Shown: piece by piece, positions 42,201-50,515 of the stretch
How positions within the stretch are numbered: the first letter of the stretch is position 1
Layout of the letters: every line of letters begins with the position of its first letter
From: Opitutaceae bacterium
GTDB lineage: Bacteria; Verrucomicrobiota; Verrucomicrobiia; Opitutales; Opitutaceae
DNA: 55,893 nucleotides
Direction of reading: 5' to 3'
Assembly: GCA_016794625.1 (NCBI GenBank)
Contig: JAEUGY010000076.1
Coordinates: 1 to 55,893, forward strand
Program-made: the position numbers and the translations under genes
Notes under the pieces: model-generated
The model's database searches: none
What the model was told of the DNA's origin: nothing
Seen by the model: the letters and a program-made list of their open reading frames with translations, nothing else

Positions 42201-43159
42201 CTATCTGTCAGCGCCTGAGCGCACTCATGGGTGGCGATATCCGGGTCGAGAGCGAAGCAGGTCGTGGTTCGGCCTTCATCTTCACCATCCAGACCTCGCC
42301 CGCTCCCGTTCCACCCGAGAGTGTGCTGCCGACGCTGCCGGAGTCGTTCCGCGGACGTCCGGTATTGTGCATCGAGGACCACGTGGTCACGCAACGCCGT
42401 CTGGTGCGGCTGATCCGGGACTTGGGTTCGAGACCGGTGCCGGTCTCCTCGGTCAACGAAGCGGTCCAACTGCTCGTCCGCAGCGAAGCCCCCGCGGCCG
42501 TCGTGCTCGATCTGCCCATGATCGAGGCGTCGGAGGGCCGCGTCCTGCGCGATCACATCACTTCGCTGCAAATCCCGACCGTACTGCTCCTGCCTTTGGG
42601 ACAAACCTCGGTCAGCGCCTTCGGTGAGCGGCGTCTTTTCTCCACCGCCGCCAAGCCGCTAAAGACGCAATCCTTGATCCGCGCGCTCCGCGCCCTGGGT
42701 CAGTCGCTGCCGCGCAAGGACCTGCCTCCCGCCTCGGTCATCCCGGAGAACCGTCTGCTGGCCCAGGATTATCCGCTCGACGTGCTCGTCGTGGAGGACA
42801 ATCCGGTCAACCAAAAGGTGGCCATCCGTTTCCTCGAACGGCTGGGCTACCGGTCCACCACGGCCGACAATGGCGTGCAAGCGATCATCGCCTTGGAGTC
42901 GCGGGAATTCGATCTGGTGTTCATGGACTTGCAGATGCCGGAGATGGACGGCTTCGAGGCCAGCCGGCAGATCCGTCAGCGCTTTGCCCTGACCCGTCAG
43001 CCCAAGATCGTCGCCCTCACGGCGAATGCCCTGCAGGGGGATCGGGAATTGTGTCTCGCCGCGGGGATGGATGACTACATCACCAAACCGGTGAAAATGA
43101 CGGATATCGCCGCGGTGATCCAAAAGCAGTTCGCCAAGGCGGCACCGCAGGAAACGTAA
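39227..43159 (+). CDS. Hybrid sensor histidine kinase with two receiver domains
   Basis: The product has about 1310 residues from the ATG at 39227; an earlier in-frame ATG at 39146 gives an Arg-rich lead. Domains in order: a multi-helix membrane sensor (1-245), a CHASE-like extracytoplasmic domain (about 245-465), a membrane helix (466-486), PAS (about 518-645), PAS (about 648-778), HisKA with phospho-acceptor His801 in MSHEIRTPMNG, HATPase with DTGIGIP and GGTGLGLAI, receiver 1 (about 1045-1160) and receiver 2 (1184-1305). Receiver 2 has Asp1234 in FMDLQMPEMDG and the TKP lysine. Receiver 1 keeps an Asp in VVLDLPM and a Lys in AAKPLK, so both may be phosphorylated. No separate output regulator is adjacent. 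Confidence 0.93.
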   Translation: MAQLSTLPAVPWFKRLAVVLSGLLVVLGLAVFAGLLLESSPTSGLRDPWAGLRANAGACLIAYGLILLLMEFDLRRAAWAAAVPLVLSALVLIEHASGRSLGIDGLLIQDPLAGMGVSAGRMPPLLASGFFLSGIGLISMVAGIPSRLRNPALALIGSTLFAVGSATVLGYALKLPTVYTWGTPPVTARLTGVALVALGAAFMGLAWREANRRRAGAPAWLPLPVMMASATLTLVFALGLRGREVEFTGTTTEIQINGLASAINLELERQINAFDRLGRRWSESPDITETVRDVDGGAQLQECPASHSLALVNLERQTVWHYPKRNPNGTPRLRVAHPLEPARLEAMDSVRRNLGAVLSATVLQSGLGPGFAIYAPVMRNGQLNGYVAGEFTYRRFFAGLEQRLKLASHYLCSIEVGGVRVFEAGGDASSEGDAIEKVFTLHGRRIRIALAPNAEHTRLNRRFLPELALAAGFGITVLLGLSVHLARTSSTGLRAAETYNKRLIAENEERRRVEAMLKVSDERLRLAIESTDIGIFEWQQTGDRVFYSPGVWSILGYDPATHPLTLDVWSGLVHPDDHERYQTAWDRQLRGDVLFIDPEYRIRTADGAWRWIYVRSRGFSGPGPTRAPTRIVGTIQDISERKLAEQALRESQSTTRKLSLVASRTDNLVIIARPDGTIEWVNESFARVMEYSLAEITGKHPEVFLSGPDADGRILRRVKSALDRGEGISTDLVNYSKSGRKYYVHLEIQPVRNDKGELENFIAIETDITARVETETALRRAKLEADAASRAKSEFLASMSHEIRTPMNGVIGMTSLLLETPLNPEQRDYLATIRTSGEALLTIINDILDFSKIESGKMEIENHPVDLPTCIEEALDLFSLSAASKKLELAYCINEGVPDWIVSDITRLRQILANLINNAVKFTSAGSVSIEVQSIRPGPEAGAEPGALRLQFTVRDTGIGIPADRVDRLFKPFSQVDSSTTRKYGGTGLGLAICQRLSALMGGDIRVESEAGRGSAFIFTIQTSPAPVPPESVLPTLPESFRGRPVLCIEDHVVTQRRLVRLIRDLGSRPVPVSSVNEAVQLLVRSEAPAAVVLDLPMIEASEGRVLRDHITSLQIPTVLLLPLGQTSVSAFGERRLFSTAAKPLKTQSLIRALRALGQSLPRKDLPPASVIPENRLLAQDYPLDVLVVEDNPVNQKVAIRFLERLGYRSTTADNGVQAIIALESREFDLVFMDLQMPEMDGFEASRQIRQRFALTRQPKIVALTANALQGDRELCLAAGMDDYITKPVKMTDIAAVIQKQFAKAAPQET

Positions 43160-43253
43160 CCCTCCCCAACTTCCGGTCGCATGGGGAGCATCGGGGTCGC
43201 GACCGTTGACGAGGCAGTTTCGCAGAATGGCTCTCGACGTCAGGCGGGCCAAT

Positions 43254-43271
43254 CTGCTTAACGTTCTGCTG
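43254..43271. promoter_or_regulatory. LacI-type operator candidate ahead of the LacI-family gene
   Basis: CTGCTTAACGTTCTGCTG is an imperfect palindrome centred on CG, with 12 of 18 bases symmetric. It ends 7 bp before the start of the LacI-family gene. A central CpG is usual in operators of this family, so autoregulation is plausible. Inference only. Confidence 0.42.
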
Positions 43272-43278
43272 CCGCCTC

Positions 43279-44406
43279 ATGCGCCGACACTCTTCCGGTC
43301 CTTCCCTGCGTGCCATCGCCACCCGTGCCGGTGTCTCGGTCGCCGCTGTGTCCATGGCCCTGCGCAATCACCCGCGCATTCCCGCGGCCACCCGGATCCG
43401 GATCCAGCGGCTGGCCATCGAACTGGGATGGAAACCGAATCCGCTTCTGGCCGAGGCCATGAGCGCCATTCGCGCAGGCCAGCCGGTGGCCGACCGGGTG
43501 ACGCTGGCCTGGGTCACCGCGCACTCGCGCCGCGACAACTGGAAACGGGTGCCGTTCTTCCGGAGGAGTTACGAAGGAGCCGCCGCCCGCGCCGCCGCCG
43601 CCGGCTATCGTCTGGATCACTTCTGGCTGGGCGACGCGGATGGCCATGCTTCGCGCCTGAGCGACATCCTTATCGCCCGTGGCATCGTCGGAGTGCTGGT
43701 GGCACCGCTGCCCAAACCGACGTCGCTCGCGCTCGATTGGACCCAGTTTTCCGCCGTGGCCATTGCCTATTCGCTGACCGCGCCGCGGCTGCACCGGGCA
43801 AGCGACAATCATGTCTCCTCCGCCCGGCTGGCCGTCAGCTCCCTCGCCGCCGCCGGCCGGCGGCGCATCGGCCTGGCATTGAACCAGACCTACGATCGCC
43901 GGGTGAACGGACTGTGGACCGCCGGCTACCTGCTCCAGACCCATGATGACGGTCGCGCCGATCCCGCGCTCATGCACCGGCCGGTGGAGCTGGATGAAGG
44001 GGCTTTCATCGATTGGGTGCGTCGCTCGCGGGCGGACGCCGTCATTGGCACCGATTCACGCGTCCTCGGTTGGTTGAAACGGGCCGGTTTACGTGTGCCC
44101 GACGATGTCGCCTACGCCGACCTCGATGTGTCGTCGGCCGACGGCACCATGGCGGGCATCTACCAGGATGCCGAAGGTATCGGCGCAGCCGCTCTCGATC
44201 TGGTGGCGGGGCAATTGCTGCGCCATGAACGCGGCCTGCCGGACAAACCCAAGGCGGTCCTGATCGAAAGTCGCTGGGTCGGCGGCGCCACGGTGTCGGA
44301 CGCCACACCGGCGCGTTCGGTCGTCGTGCCTCCGCCCGAGCGTCCGCACTCCGAATGGCCCACCGAGCCGGTCGCCGCCATCGCCCGCCCGGTCTCGTTC
44401 GATTGA
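43279..44406 (+). CDS. LacI-family transcriptional regulator
   Basis: The 375-residue protein has an N-terminal LacI HTH and hinge (about 8-62: SLRAIATRAGVSVAAVSMAL, RNHPRIPAATRIRIQRLAIE, then LGWKPNPLLAEAMS). A periplasmic-binding-protein-like effector domain follows (about 68-340), with IVGVLVAPLP, RRRIGLALN and DAVIGTDSRVLGWLKRAG. The C-terminal 35 residues are a Pro/Arg-rich tail. The effector is likely a sugar or related metabolite. It precedes the PIG-L/symporter/bacillithiol operon by 204 bp, so that operon is a possible target, though no matching operator was seen there. Confidence 0.9.
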   Translation: MRRHSSGPSLRAIATRAGVSVAAVSMALRNHPRIPAATRIRIQRLAIELGWKPNPLLAEAMSAIRAGQPVADRVTLAWVTAHSRRDNWKRVPFFRRSYEGAAARAAAAGYRLDHFWLGDADGHASRLSDILIARGIVGVLVAPLPKPTSLALDWTQFSAVAIAYSLTAPRLHRASDNHVSSARLAVSSLAAAGRRRIGLALNQTYDRRVNGLWTAGYLLQTHDDGRADPALMHRPVELDEGAFIDWVRRSRADAVIGTDSRVLGWLKRAGLRVPDDVAYADLDVSSADGTMAGIYQDAEGIGAAALDLVAGQLLRHERGLPDKPKAVLIESRWVGGATVSDATPARSVVVPPPERPHSEWPTEPVAAIARPVSFD

Positions 44407-44610
44407 ACACGCGACGACCGGACCGGGGCGGAAAGTACGGCCCAATAGCCGCGTCCGCCTTGTCCTTTGTTCCGATTTGATTATCCGACTTACCGGCCAC
44501 GCGGCCCTTCCTCGACGTATGACCTTACCCGCAATGCCCTCCTCCGGCCTCGGTCACGTGGCCGCTTCCTTGTTTGCTGACTCCCGGGCCGCCGCCGTGC
44601 TCTTTTCGTA

Positions 44611-47166
44611 ATGGATGCCTCGACTTTTCTCCGGTCAGCCTGCCGGTGGGTGCTGGCGCTTGGTCTGACCGGGTTGCCGCTGTCCCTGCGGGCGCTCGAA
44701 GCCACCGCCCCGGTCGTGGCCACCGCGCTGCCTCCCGGGGAAATCCTGCAGGAACTGCACGCCTTGCAACAGCGAGGCCGGGTGCTGTACGTCGCAGCTC
44801 ACCCGGACGACGAAAACACCCGCCTGCTCGCCACGTTTGCCAAGGGCCGGGGCTACCTGACGGGATACCTGTCGCTGACGCGCGGGGATGGCGGCCAAAA
44901 CCTGATCGGACCGGAGCTGCGCGATCAGCTGGGCGTGATCCGCACGCAGGAACTGCTCGCGGCGCGGCGAATCGACGGCGCCATCCAGTTCTTCACGCGA
45001 GCCAATGACTTCGGTTTCTCCAAGCACCCCAACGAGACCTTCCGGATTTGGGACCGGACGCAGATTCTGTCCGACGTGGTCCGCGTGATCCGGACGTTCC
45101 GTCCTCAGGTGTTGATCACGCGCTTTTCGCCCGAGCCGGGCACCACGCATGGGCATCACACGGCCTCGGCCCAGCTTGCACTGGAGGCCTTCCAAAAGGC
45201 CGGGGATCCCTCGGCCTTCCCGGAGCAACTGGCCGACGGTCGGCTGCTTCCGTGGTCTCCCACCCGCGTCCTTTGGAACTCGTTCCCGGCTGCGTTTCGC
45301 GGCGGTAATCGTAAAGCCGGTGACACCGCCCCCGCCACGCTCCAGATGGATTCCGGGGTCTACAACCCGCTCCTGGGTGAGTCATTCGGCGAAATTGCGG
45401 CCCGCAGCCGGACCCAGCACAAGAGCCAGGGATTCGGTACGCTGGCAACCCGCGGCACCAACGCCGAATACTTCCAGGTGCTGGCCGGAGCCCCCGCCTC
45501 CCGGGATCCCTTCGATGGTGTGGACCTTTCCTGGACGAGCCTGCCGGAGGGACCCGCCTTGTTGACGGAGATCGAAACGATCTTCCGCGCCTTCGATCCC
45601 CGTCAACCCGCCGCGAGCGTGCCCGCCCTGCTGGCACTGCGCCGCCGGCTGCCGGCCACTCCCGATGGACCGGGCAACCGGGAACTGTGGGAAAAGCGAA
45701 ACCAGGTGGATCGCGTGGTGGCGGCCTGTCTGGGTCTGCATCTCGGCACGAGCGCGCCCCGGGCCGAGGTCGTCCCGGGCGAATCGCTCGCGCTGAAGGC
45801 GACGGCCGTGGTCCGCGCCGCCCCTTCCGATCTCGCGATCCGGTGGGTCGAAAGTCGTTTCCCCGTCACCGGCACCACCCTCGCCGGTCCCGGCTTGCTG
45901 ACCGTGAACCGCGTGTCCGAAGCCAGTGGCACCGCCCTGCTCCCTGCCGGCACGCCGCCTTCGACGCCCTATTGGCTGCGCGAGCCGGGCACGGAAGGCG
46001 TCTTCCGCGTCGACGACTCCGCCCTGATCGGTCGGCCGGAAAATCCTCCCGTTTTCCCGGTCGAACACCACCTGGAGATCGGCGGGCAATCCTTCACGTT
46101 TCTGGACCGCGCGGTGGAGATCATCGACGATCCGGTCCGGGGTGAGATTCGCCGGCCGTTGCAGGTCATTTCTCCGGTTTCGCTGCAGTTTCCGCAGGAC
46201 TTGGAGCTCTTCGCCCCAGGATCGCAGCGCACGGTGGCGGTCGAGGTGACCGCGGCGCGGGGGGATCTCGAGGGCGCACTCCTCCTCGCCACCCCGGACG
46301 GATGGACTGCCTTGCCGGCATCGCAAAACTTCAAGCTCGCACAGGCCGGCGCCCGGACGCGCCTGCTCTTCACCGTCACCGCTCCGGCCTCCACGGGCTC
46401 GGCCCAGCTCGGCGCCGTCGCCCGGGTGGCGGGCCAGACCTTTTTGACGGGACGGGTCGATCTGCGCTACGAGCACATTCCCAGCCAGCTGCTGCAGCCA
46501 CGGGCCCAGGCCCGCGTCGTCAGTCTCGATCTCGCCGTGCGCGCCCGGTCCGTGGGCTATCTGCCCGGGGCGGGGGATCTTGTCGCTGAAGGGCTGGTGC
46601 GCATGGGCTGCCAGGTCACCACACTCGGGGCTGGCGACCTGACGGCGGAACGGCTGGCCGGCTTCGACGCCATCGTGCTCGGTGTCCGCGCTCTCAATAC
46701 ACGCCCGGAGCTGGTGCCGCTCCTGCCCGCCCTCTTTGCCTATGCGGAGCGGGGCGGCACGGTGGTCATGCAATACAACACGACGGCGGATCTGCTCACG
46801 GACCGGCTCGCCCCGTATCCGCTCAAGATCTCCCGCGACCGCGTGACCGATGAGTCCGCCCCCGTCACCCTGCTGGCTCCAAACCATCCCGCGCTGACCA
46901 CCCCCAACCGGATCACCTCGGCCGATTTCGACGGATGGGTCCAGGAGCGGGGTCTGTATTTCCCGAACGAGTGGGACCCCCGCTTCACTCCGCTGCTGGC
47001 CAGCGCCGACGCCGGCGAGCCTCCGCGGCAGGGTTCGCTGCTGGTCGCCCGGCATGGACAGGGGCACTTTGTCTACACGGGCCTGTCGTTCTTCCGCGAA
47101 CTGCCAGCCGGAGTGCCCGGAGCCTACCGTCTCTTCGCCAACCTCGTCTCGCTCAGCCGTCCATGA
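44611..47166 (+). CDS. Large PIG-L/LmbE-family deacetylase with C-terminal amidotransferase-like domain
   Basis: The 851-residue protein has an N-terminal hydrophobic signal (about 10-28), so it is probably exported. The LmbE domain (about 55-290) has zinc motif AAHPDDE with His64, Asp66 and Asp67, and the second zinc ligand in HGHHTAS (His180-His183). The middle is a beta-rich region (about 390-630). The C-terminal 200 residues (FDAIVLGVRALNT, ERGGTVVMQYNTT, then GQGHFVYTGLSFFREL) look like a class I amidotransferase/ThuA-like fold. PIG-L enzymes remove acetyl groups from amino sugars. The stop codon overlaps the start of the next small gene. The substrate is unknown. Confidence 0.88.
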   Translation: MDASTFLRSACRWVLALGLTGLPLSLRALEATAPVVATALPPGEILQELHALQQRGRVLYVAAHPDDENTRLLATFAKGRGYLTGYLSLTRGDGGQNLIGPELRDQLGVIRTQELLAARRIDGAIQFFTRANDFGFSKHPNETFRIWDRTQILSDVVRVIRTFRPQVLITRFSPEPGTTHGHHTASAQLALEAFQKAGDPSAFPEQLADGRLLPWSPTRVLWNSFPAAFRGGNRKAGDTAPATLQMDSGVYNPLLGESFGEIAARSRTQHKSQGFGTLATRGTNAEYFQVLAGAPASRDPFDGVDLSWTSLPEGPALLTEIETIFRAFDPRQPAASVPALLALRRRLPATPDGPGNRELWEKRNQVDRVVAACLGLHLGTSAPRAEVVPGESLALKATAVVRAAPSDLAIRWVESRFPVTGTTLAGPGLLTVNRVSEASGTALLPAGTPPSTPYWLREPGTEGVFRVDDSALIGRPENPPVFPVEHHLEIGGQSFTFLDRAVEIIDDPVRGEIRRPLQVISPVSLQFPQDLELFAPGSQRTVAVEVTAARGDLEGALLLATPDGWTALPASQNFKLAQAGARTRLLFTVTAPASTGSAQLGAVARVAGQTFLTGRVDLRYEHIPSQLLQPRAQARVVSLDLAVRARSVGYLPGAGDLVAEGLVRMGCQVTTLGAGDLTAERLAGFDAIVLGVRALNTRPELVPLLPALFAYAERGGTVVMQYNTTADLLTDRLAPYPLKISRDRVTDESAPVTLLAPNHPALTTPNRITSADFDGWVQERGLYFPNEWDPRFTPLLASADAGEPPRQGSLLVARHGQGHFVYTGLSFFRELPAGVPGAYRLFANLVSLSRP

Positions 47167-47315
47167 AGGCTCCCACCCAGACCCCGCCACCGCCTCCGGA
47201 CGAAGCCCCCGATGTTCCCGGCCTGCGTTCCTGGGGCGGGGTTTATCGGGCCGTGATCATCCTCTTCGTGCTCATGGTGGGGCTGCTGGCCCTGCTGCCG
47301 GTCGTCTTCTCATGA
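47163..47315 (+). CDS. Small single-span membrane protein (50 aa) ahead of the symporter
   Basis: The 50-residue product begins MKAPTQTPPPPPDEAPDVPG and has one membrane helix near its C-terminus (VYRAVIILFVLMVGLLALLPV). Its ATG overlaps the stop of the PIG-L gene by four bases, and its own TGA overlaps the ATG of the symporter gene by the same pattern. This exact coupling on both sides supports a real gene. It is likely a small accessory subunit of the symporter, by analogy with small proteins that precede SSS transporters. The family is not named. Confidence 0.75.
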   Translation: MKAPTQTPPPPPDEAPDVPGLRSWGGVYRAVIILFVLMVGLLALLPVVFS

Positions 47316-49033
47316 GCCCTCTCGACTACGGTGTACTGGTCGCCACGATGCTGGGCATCGCGTTCTACGGGATGTGGAAAACCCGGGGCCAGCGGACATT
47401 TCAAGATTACGTCAAAGGTGAGTCCCGGGTCAGTTGGGGCACCATCGGGCTCGGTGTCATGGCCACGCAGGCCAGCGCCATCACCTTCCTTTCCACGCCG
47501 GGCCAGGGTTTTGAAAGTGGTCTGGGGTTCGTTCAGAATTACTTCGGGATGCCGTTCGCCCTCATCGTCGTCGCCGCGTTGTTCCTGCCGTTCTATCAGC
47601 GGCTCAAGGTCCTGACCGCCTACGAATACCTGGGGCGGCGGTTCGATGGCAAAACCCGGCTGCTCGGCGCCTGTCTCTTCCTGCTGCAGCGCGGACTCGC
47701 CTCGGGCATCACCATCTACGCCCCGGCCATCGTACTCTCGACGGTGTTCGGGTGGAACCTCGATCTGACCATCCTCGCCACCGGCGCGCTGGCCATTGTT
47801 TACACCGTCTCCGGCGGCAACACCGCGGTCAGCATCACGCAGAAGTACCAGATGCTCGTGATCTTCGCCGGCATGGCGACGGCCTTCATCATTATGCTGC
47901 TGCGCCTGCCGGCCGGGGTGTCGACGGTCGACGCACTGCACATCGCGGGAGGGTTCGAGAAACTCAACGCGGTCAATTTCTCCTTCGACCTCAACGAGCG
48001 CTACACGCTCTGGTCGGGGATCTTCGGGGGCTTTTTTCTCTCGCTCTCGTACTTCGGCACGGACCAGTCCCAGGTCGGTCGCTACCTGTCGGGCACGTCC
48101 CTGCGCGAGAGCCGGCTGGGGTTGATGTTCAACGCCGTATTCAAGATTCCCATGCAGGCGTTCATCCTGCTGCTGGGGGTGCTGCTGTTTGTCTTCTACC
48201 AGTTCGCCCCGGCCCCCGTCTTTTTCGACCGCGCCACGTGGCGGCAGCACGTCGCGGCTCCGGGCGGGGAGGCCCTGCAGGCGATAGAAGCTCGCTACAC
48301 GGTGCTGGTCGGGGAGAAGCGGGCTGCGCTCGAAGCCTGGATGAAGGCCCGCGCCGATGGCGCTTCGGCGGCGGAAATCGCCGCCGCCCGGGACGTCGTG
48401 CGTGCGGCTCACACTCGCAGCGAGGCGGTGCGCAAGGAGGCCAAGGAGGCCCTGCGGGCCGCTGATCCGGGGGTCAAGGTGAAGGACTCGGACTACGTCT
48501 TCATCACCTTCATTCTCGAGCAACTGCCGGTCGGTGTCGTCGGTCTGCTCATCGCCGTGATCTTTGCCGCCGCCCTCAGCTCGGTCGCCGCGGAGTTGAG
48601 CGCCCTGGGCTCGACCACGGTGGTCGATCTTTACCGGCATGTGTTCCGGCCCACCTCCGGGGATGGTCATGGGGTGGTGATGTCGAAGGTGTTCACCGCG
48701 TTCTGGGGGCTGGTCGCGATCAGCTTCGCCCTCTTTGCCCGTCTGGCCGAGAATTTGATCGAGGCCGTCAACATCCTCGGTTCGCTCTTTTACGGGGTCG
48801 TGCTGGGGCTTTTCCTCGTCGCCTTCCTGCTGCGCCGGGTGGGCGGCACCGCGGTGTTCACGGGCGCCCTGCTTTCCCAGGCCACGGTCCTGGTCTGCTA
48901 CTTCACCTTGGACCGCGTGGGCTACCTCTGGTACAACCTCATCGGCTGCGCGCTTTGCGTGCTCACGAGCGCCCTGCTCCAGCCGCTCATCGGTGGTCGT
49001 TCGCCTGGCCGGCCGGCCTCGCCTGTCGCATGA
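47312..49033 (+). CDS. Sodium:solute symporter (SSS family)
   Basis: The product has 573 residues from the ATG at 47312, with about 13 membrane helices. SSS features include GESRVSWGTIGLGVMATQASAITFLSTPGQGF, shown as the first helices with the sodium-site Ser/Thr cluster, YEYLGRRFD, and LSYFGTDQSQVGRYLSG, the family signature. An unusual hydrophilic insert of about 85 residues (about 306-390), rich in Ala, Glu and Arg and predicted helical, lies before TM9. SSS transporters import sugars, sialic acid, amino acids or vitamins with sodium; the substrate here is unknown. Its stop overlaps the start of the BshC-like gene. Confidence 0.92.
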   Translation: MSPLDYGVLVATMLGIAFYGMWKTRGQRTFQDYVKGESRVSWGTIGLGVMATQASAITFLSTPGQGFESGLGFVQNYFGMPFALIVVAALFLPFYQRLKVLTAYEYLGRRFDGKTRLLGACLFLLQRGLASGITIYAPAIVLSTVFGWNLDLTILATGALAIVYTVSGGNTAVSITQKYQMLVIFAGMATAFIIMLLRLPAGVSTVDALHIAGGFEKLNAVNFSFDLNERYTLWSGIFGGFFLSLSYFGTDQSQVGRYLSGTSLRESRLGLMFNAVFKIPMQAFILLLGVLLFVFYQFAPAPVFFDRATWRQHVAAPGGEALQAIEARYTVLVGEKRAALEAWMKARADGASAAEIAAARDVVRAAHTRSEAVRKEAKEALRAADPGVKVKDSDYVFITFILEQLPVGVVGLLIAVIFAAALSSVAAELSALGSTTVVDLYRHVFRPTSGDGHGVVMSKVFTAFWGLVAISFALFARLAENLIEAVNILGSLFYGVVLGLFLVAFLLRRVGGTAVFTGALLSQATVLVCYFTLDRVGYLWYNLIGCALCVLTSALLQPLIGGRSPGRPASPVA

Positions 49034-49806
49034 GCTCCTCCCCGATCATCGCCTTCGGACAACAGCCGTGCGGCATTTTTCCGCGACGCTTCCTTTACGC
49101 CAAGATTGCCACCGCCCGTCGGCTGCGTGCGGAGATGGGCGGCGAAATCGTCTTCTTTTACCACGACAGCGACCACGATCCGCGGGAAACCCAGACGGGG
49201 CTGCGCCACCGGACGACCGACGCGGTGCAATGGTTCAACTTTACCTTCGAGAACAAGGTCCAGCGGAAGTATTCACCGCTCCACCTCAAACGGATCCCGG
49301 CCGGCTGGCGGGAACAAACCGTACGGCAGCTGCCGGCGTTCGTCAGTCCCGCCGCCGTGCAGGCGGTGCGGGCCTGCTCCGCCGGTTTTGTCGCCGACTT
49401 CTGCCTCGACGTCATGCGGAGCCAGGGGTTGCTCGAAGGCGTGCGGGTGGTGCGGTCGAGCGACCCGGCCGTGCGCACCGCCGCCTGCGATCTGGCCGAC
49501 TTTTTTGTCGATGTGCCGCACGAGGGGGAAATCGTGCGGGCGCGGTGTCATGAGGGAAAACTGAGCCTGCATGAGGGCGGCAGTTCATGGCTCGCCCTGC
49601 CCGACACGACATGGACCAAGGCCCAGGTCAGTCCGTCCCGCGACAGCCGGCTGCGGTGGATGCAATCGGTGCTGCACTGCACCCACTACATTGCCGGCGC
49701 GGGGGAACAGGCCTACCTGAACCGGGACGACGCCCCGGAGATCACATTCGTCAATCGTGACACCATCGACCGTTCCGACGAAGCCTATGCCGACTTCCCC
49801 GTCTGA
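49030..49806 (+). CDS. Compact BshC-like protein (candidate bacillithiol cysteine-adding enzyme)
   Basis: The product has 258 residues from the ATG at 49030, whose TGA overlap couples it to the symporter gene. Three BshC signatures are present in order. The first is GQQ at 10-12, followed by a Tyr23/Lys25 pair as in the LYT-x-x-K segment. The second is DHD at 48-50 (HDSDHDPRE). The third is IAGAGE at 221-226, preceded by an Arg...Met-Gln segment (RLRWMQSVL), where BshC has R-x-L-M-Q ahead of IAGPGE. Normal BshC proteins have about 520-540 residues; the region between the motifs is shortened and the N-terminal and C-terminal coiled-coil parts are missing. BshC adds cysteine to GlcN-malate. The location directly before bshB1 and bshA supports this role. 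Activity is inferred. Confidence 0.74.
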   Translation: MSSSPIIAFGQQPCGIFPRRFLYAKIATARRLRAEMGGEIVFFYHDSDHDPRETQTGLRHRTTDAVQWFNFTFENKVQRKYSPLHLKRIPAGWREQTVRQLPAFVSPAAVQAVRACSAGFVADFCLDVMRSQGLLEGVRVVRSSDPAVRTAACDLADFFVDVPHEGEIVRARCHEGKLSLHEGGSSWLALPDTTWTKAQVSPSRDSRLRWMQSVLHCTHYIAGAGEQAYLNRDDAPEITFVNRDTIDRSDEAYADFPV

Positions 49807-50515
49807 GCCTCCGCGCCTGCTGGCCATTGGCGCCCATCCCGACGACATCGAGTTCGGTGTCGGGGGCATCATCGCCCACCACACGCAATCCGGCGGCAGC
49901 GCTCATTTCGTCCTTTGTTCCCGAGGCGAATCGGCCACCCACGGCACACCCGCGGAACGGGAGTCTGAAGCCATCGAGGCCGCCCGGTTGCTCGGCGCCT
50001 CGCTTGAGTTTGTCGATCTGGGTGGAGACGCCCACCTCGCCCCCGGCGTGCCGCACGTGCTCACCCTCGCCGCCCTCCTTCGGCGGCATCGTCCCCGCTG
50101 GGTCCTGGCGCCGACCACCCAGACGGGCCAGCATCCCGACCACACCGTGGTCGGCGGACTGGTCCGCGACGCCGCCCGTCTGGCCCGTTACGGGGGCGTG
50201 CACGAGCTGCGCGAACTCCCTCCCCACACGATTGACCAGCTGTTGCATTATGCGGTCGGGCCGGAAGGCGAACCCGATGGAGACGCGCCGGTCTGGTTCG
50301 ACGTGTCCGAACCGGCCGTGCTCGCCGCCTGGACCGCCGCCATGAAAACCCACGCCACCCAGGCGCGTTCCCGTGACTACGTCGAGTTACAACTCACTCG
50401 CGCCCGGCTGCTTGGCCTGCGTGCCGGCACGTCTCACGCCCAGGCCCTCTACCCCGCGGAGCCGATGGTGATGACGTCCATGGAACAACTGGGACGCGGA
50501 GCGCGTCGTTTCTGA
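49787..50515 (+). CDS. bshB1: Bacillithiol biosynthesis deacetylase BshB1
   Basis: The product has 242 residues from the ATG at 49787, which overlaps the BshC-like gene by 20 bp; an ATG at 49757 is also in frame. This PIG-L enzyme removes acetate from GlcNAc-malate, the second step of bacillithiol synthesis. The zinc motif is AIGAHPDDIEFGVGG near the start, the second zinc His lies in GQHPDHTVVGG, and the BshB1-type stretch GTPAERESEAIEAARLLG is present. It is distinct from the large PIG-L protein at the operon start. bshA follows after 41 bp. Confidence 0.94.
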   Translation: MPTSPSEPPRLLAIGAHPDDIEFGVGGIIAHHTQSGGSAHFVLCSRGESATHGTPAERESEAIEAARLLGASLEFVDLGGDAHLAPGVPHVLTLAALLRRHRPRWVLAPTTQTGQHPDHTVVGGLVRDAARLARYGGVHELRELPPHTIDQLLHYAVGPEGEPDGDAPVWFDVSEPAVLAAWTAAMKTHATQARSRDYVELQLTRARLLGLRAGTSHAQALYPAEPMVMTSMEQLGRGARRF

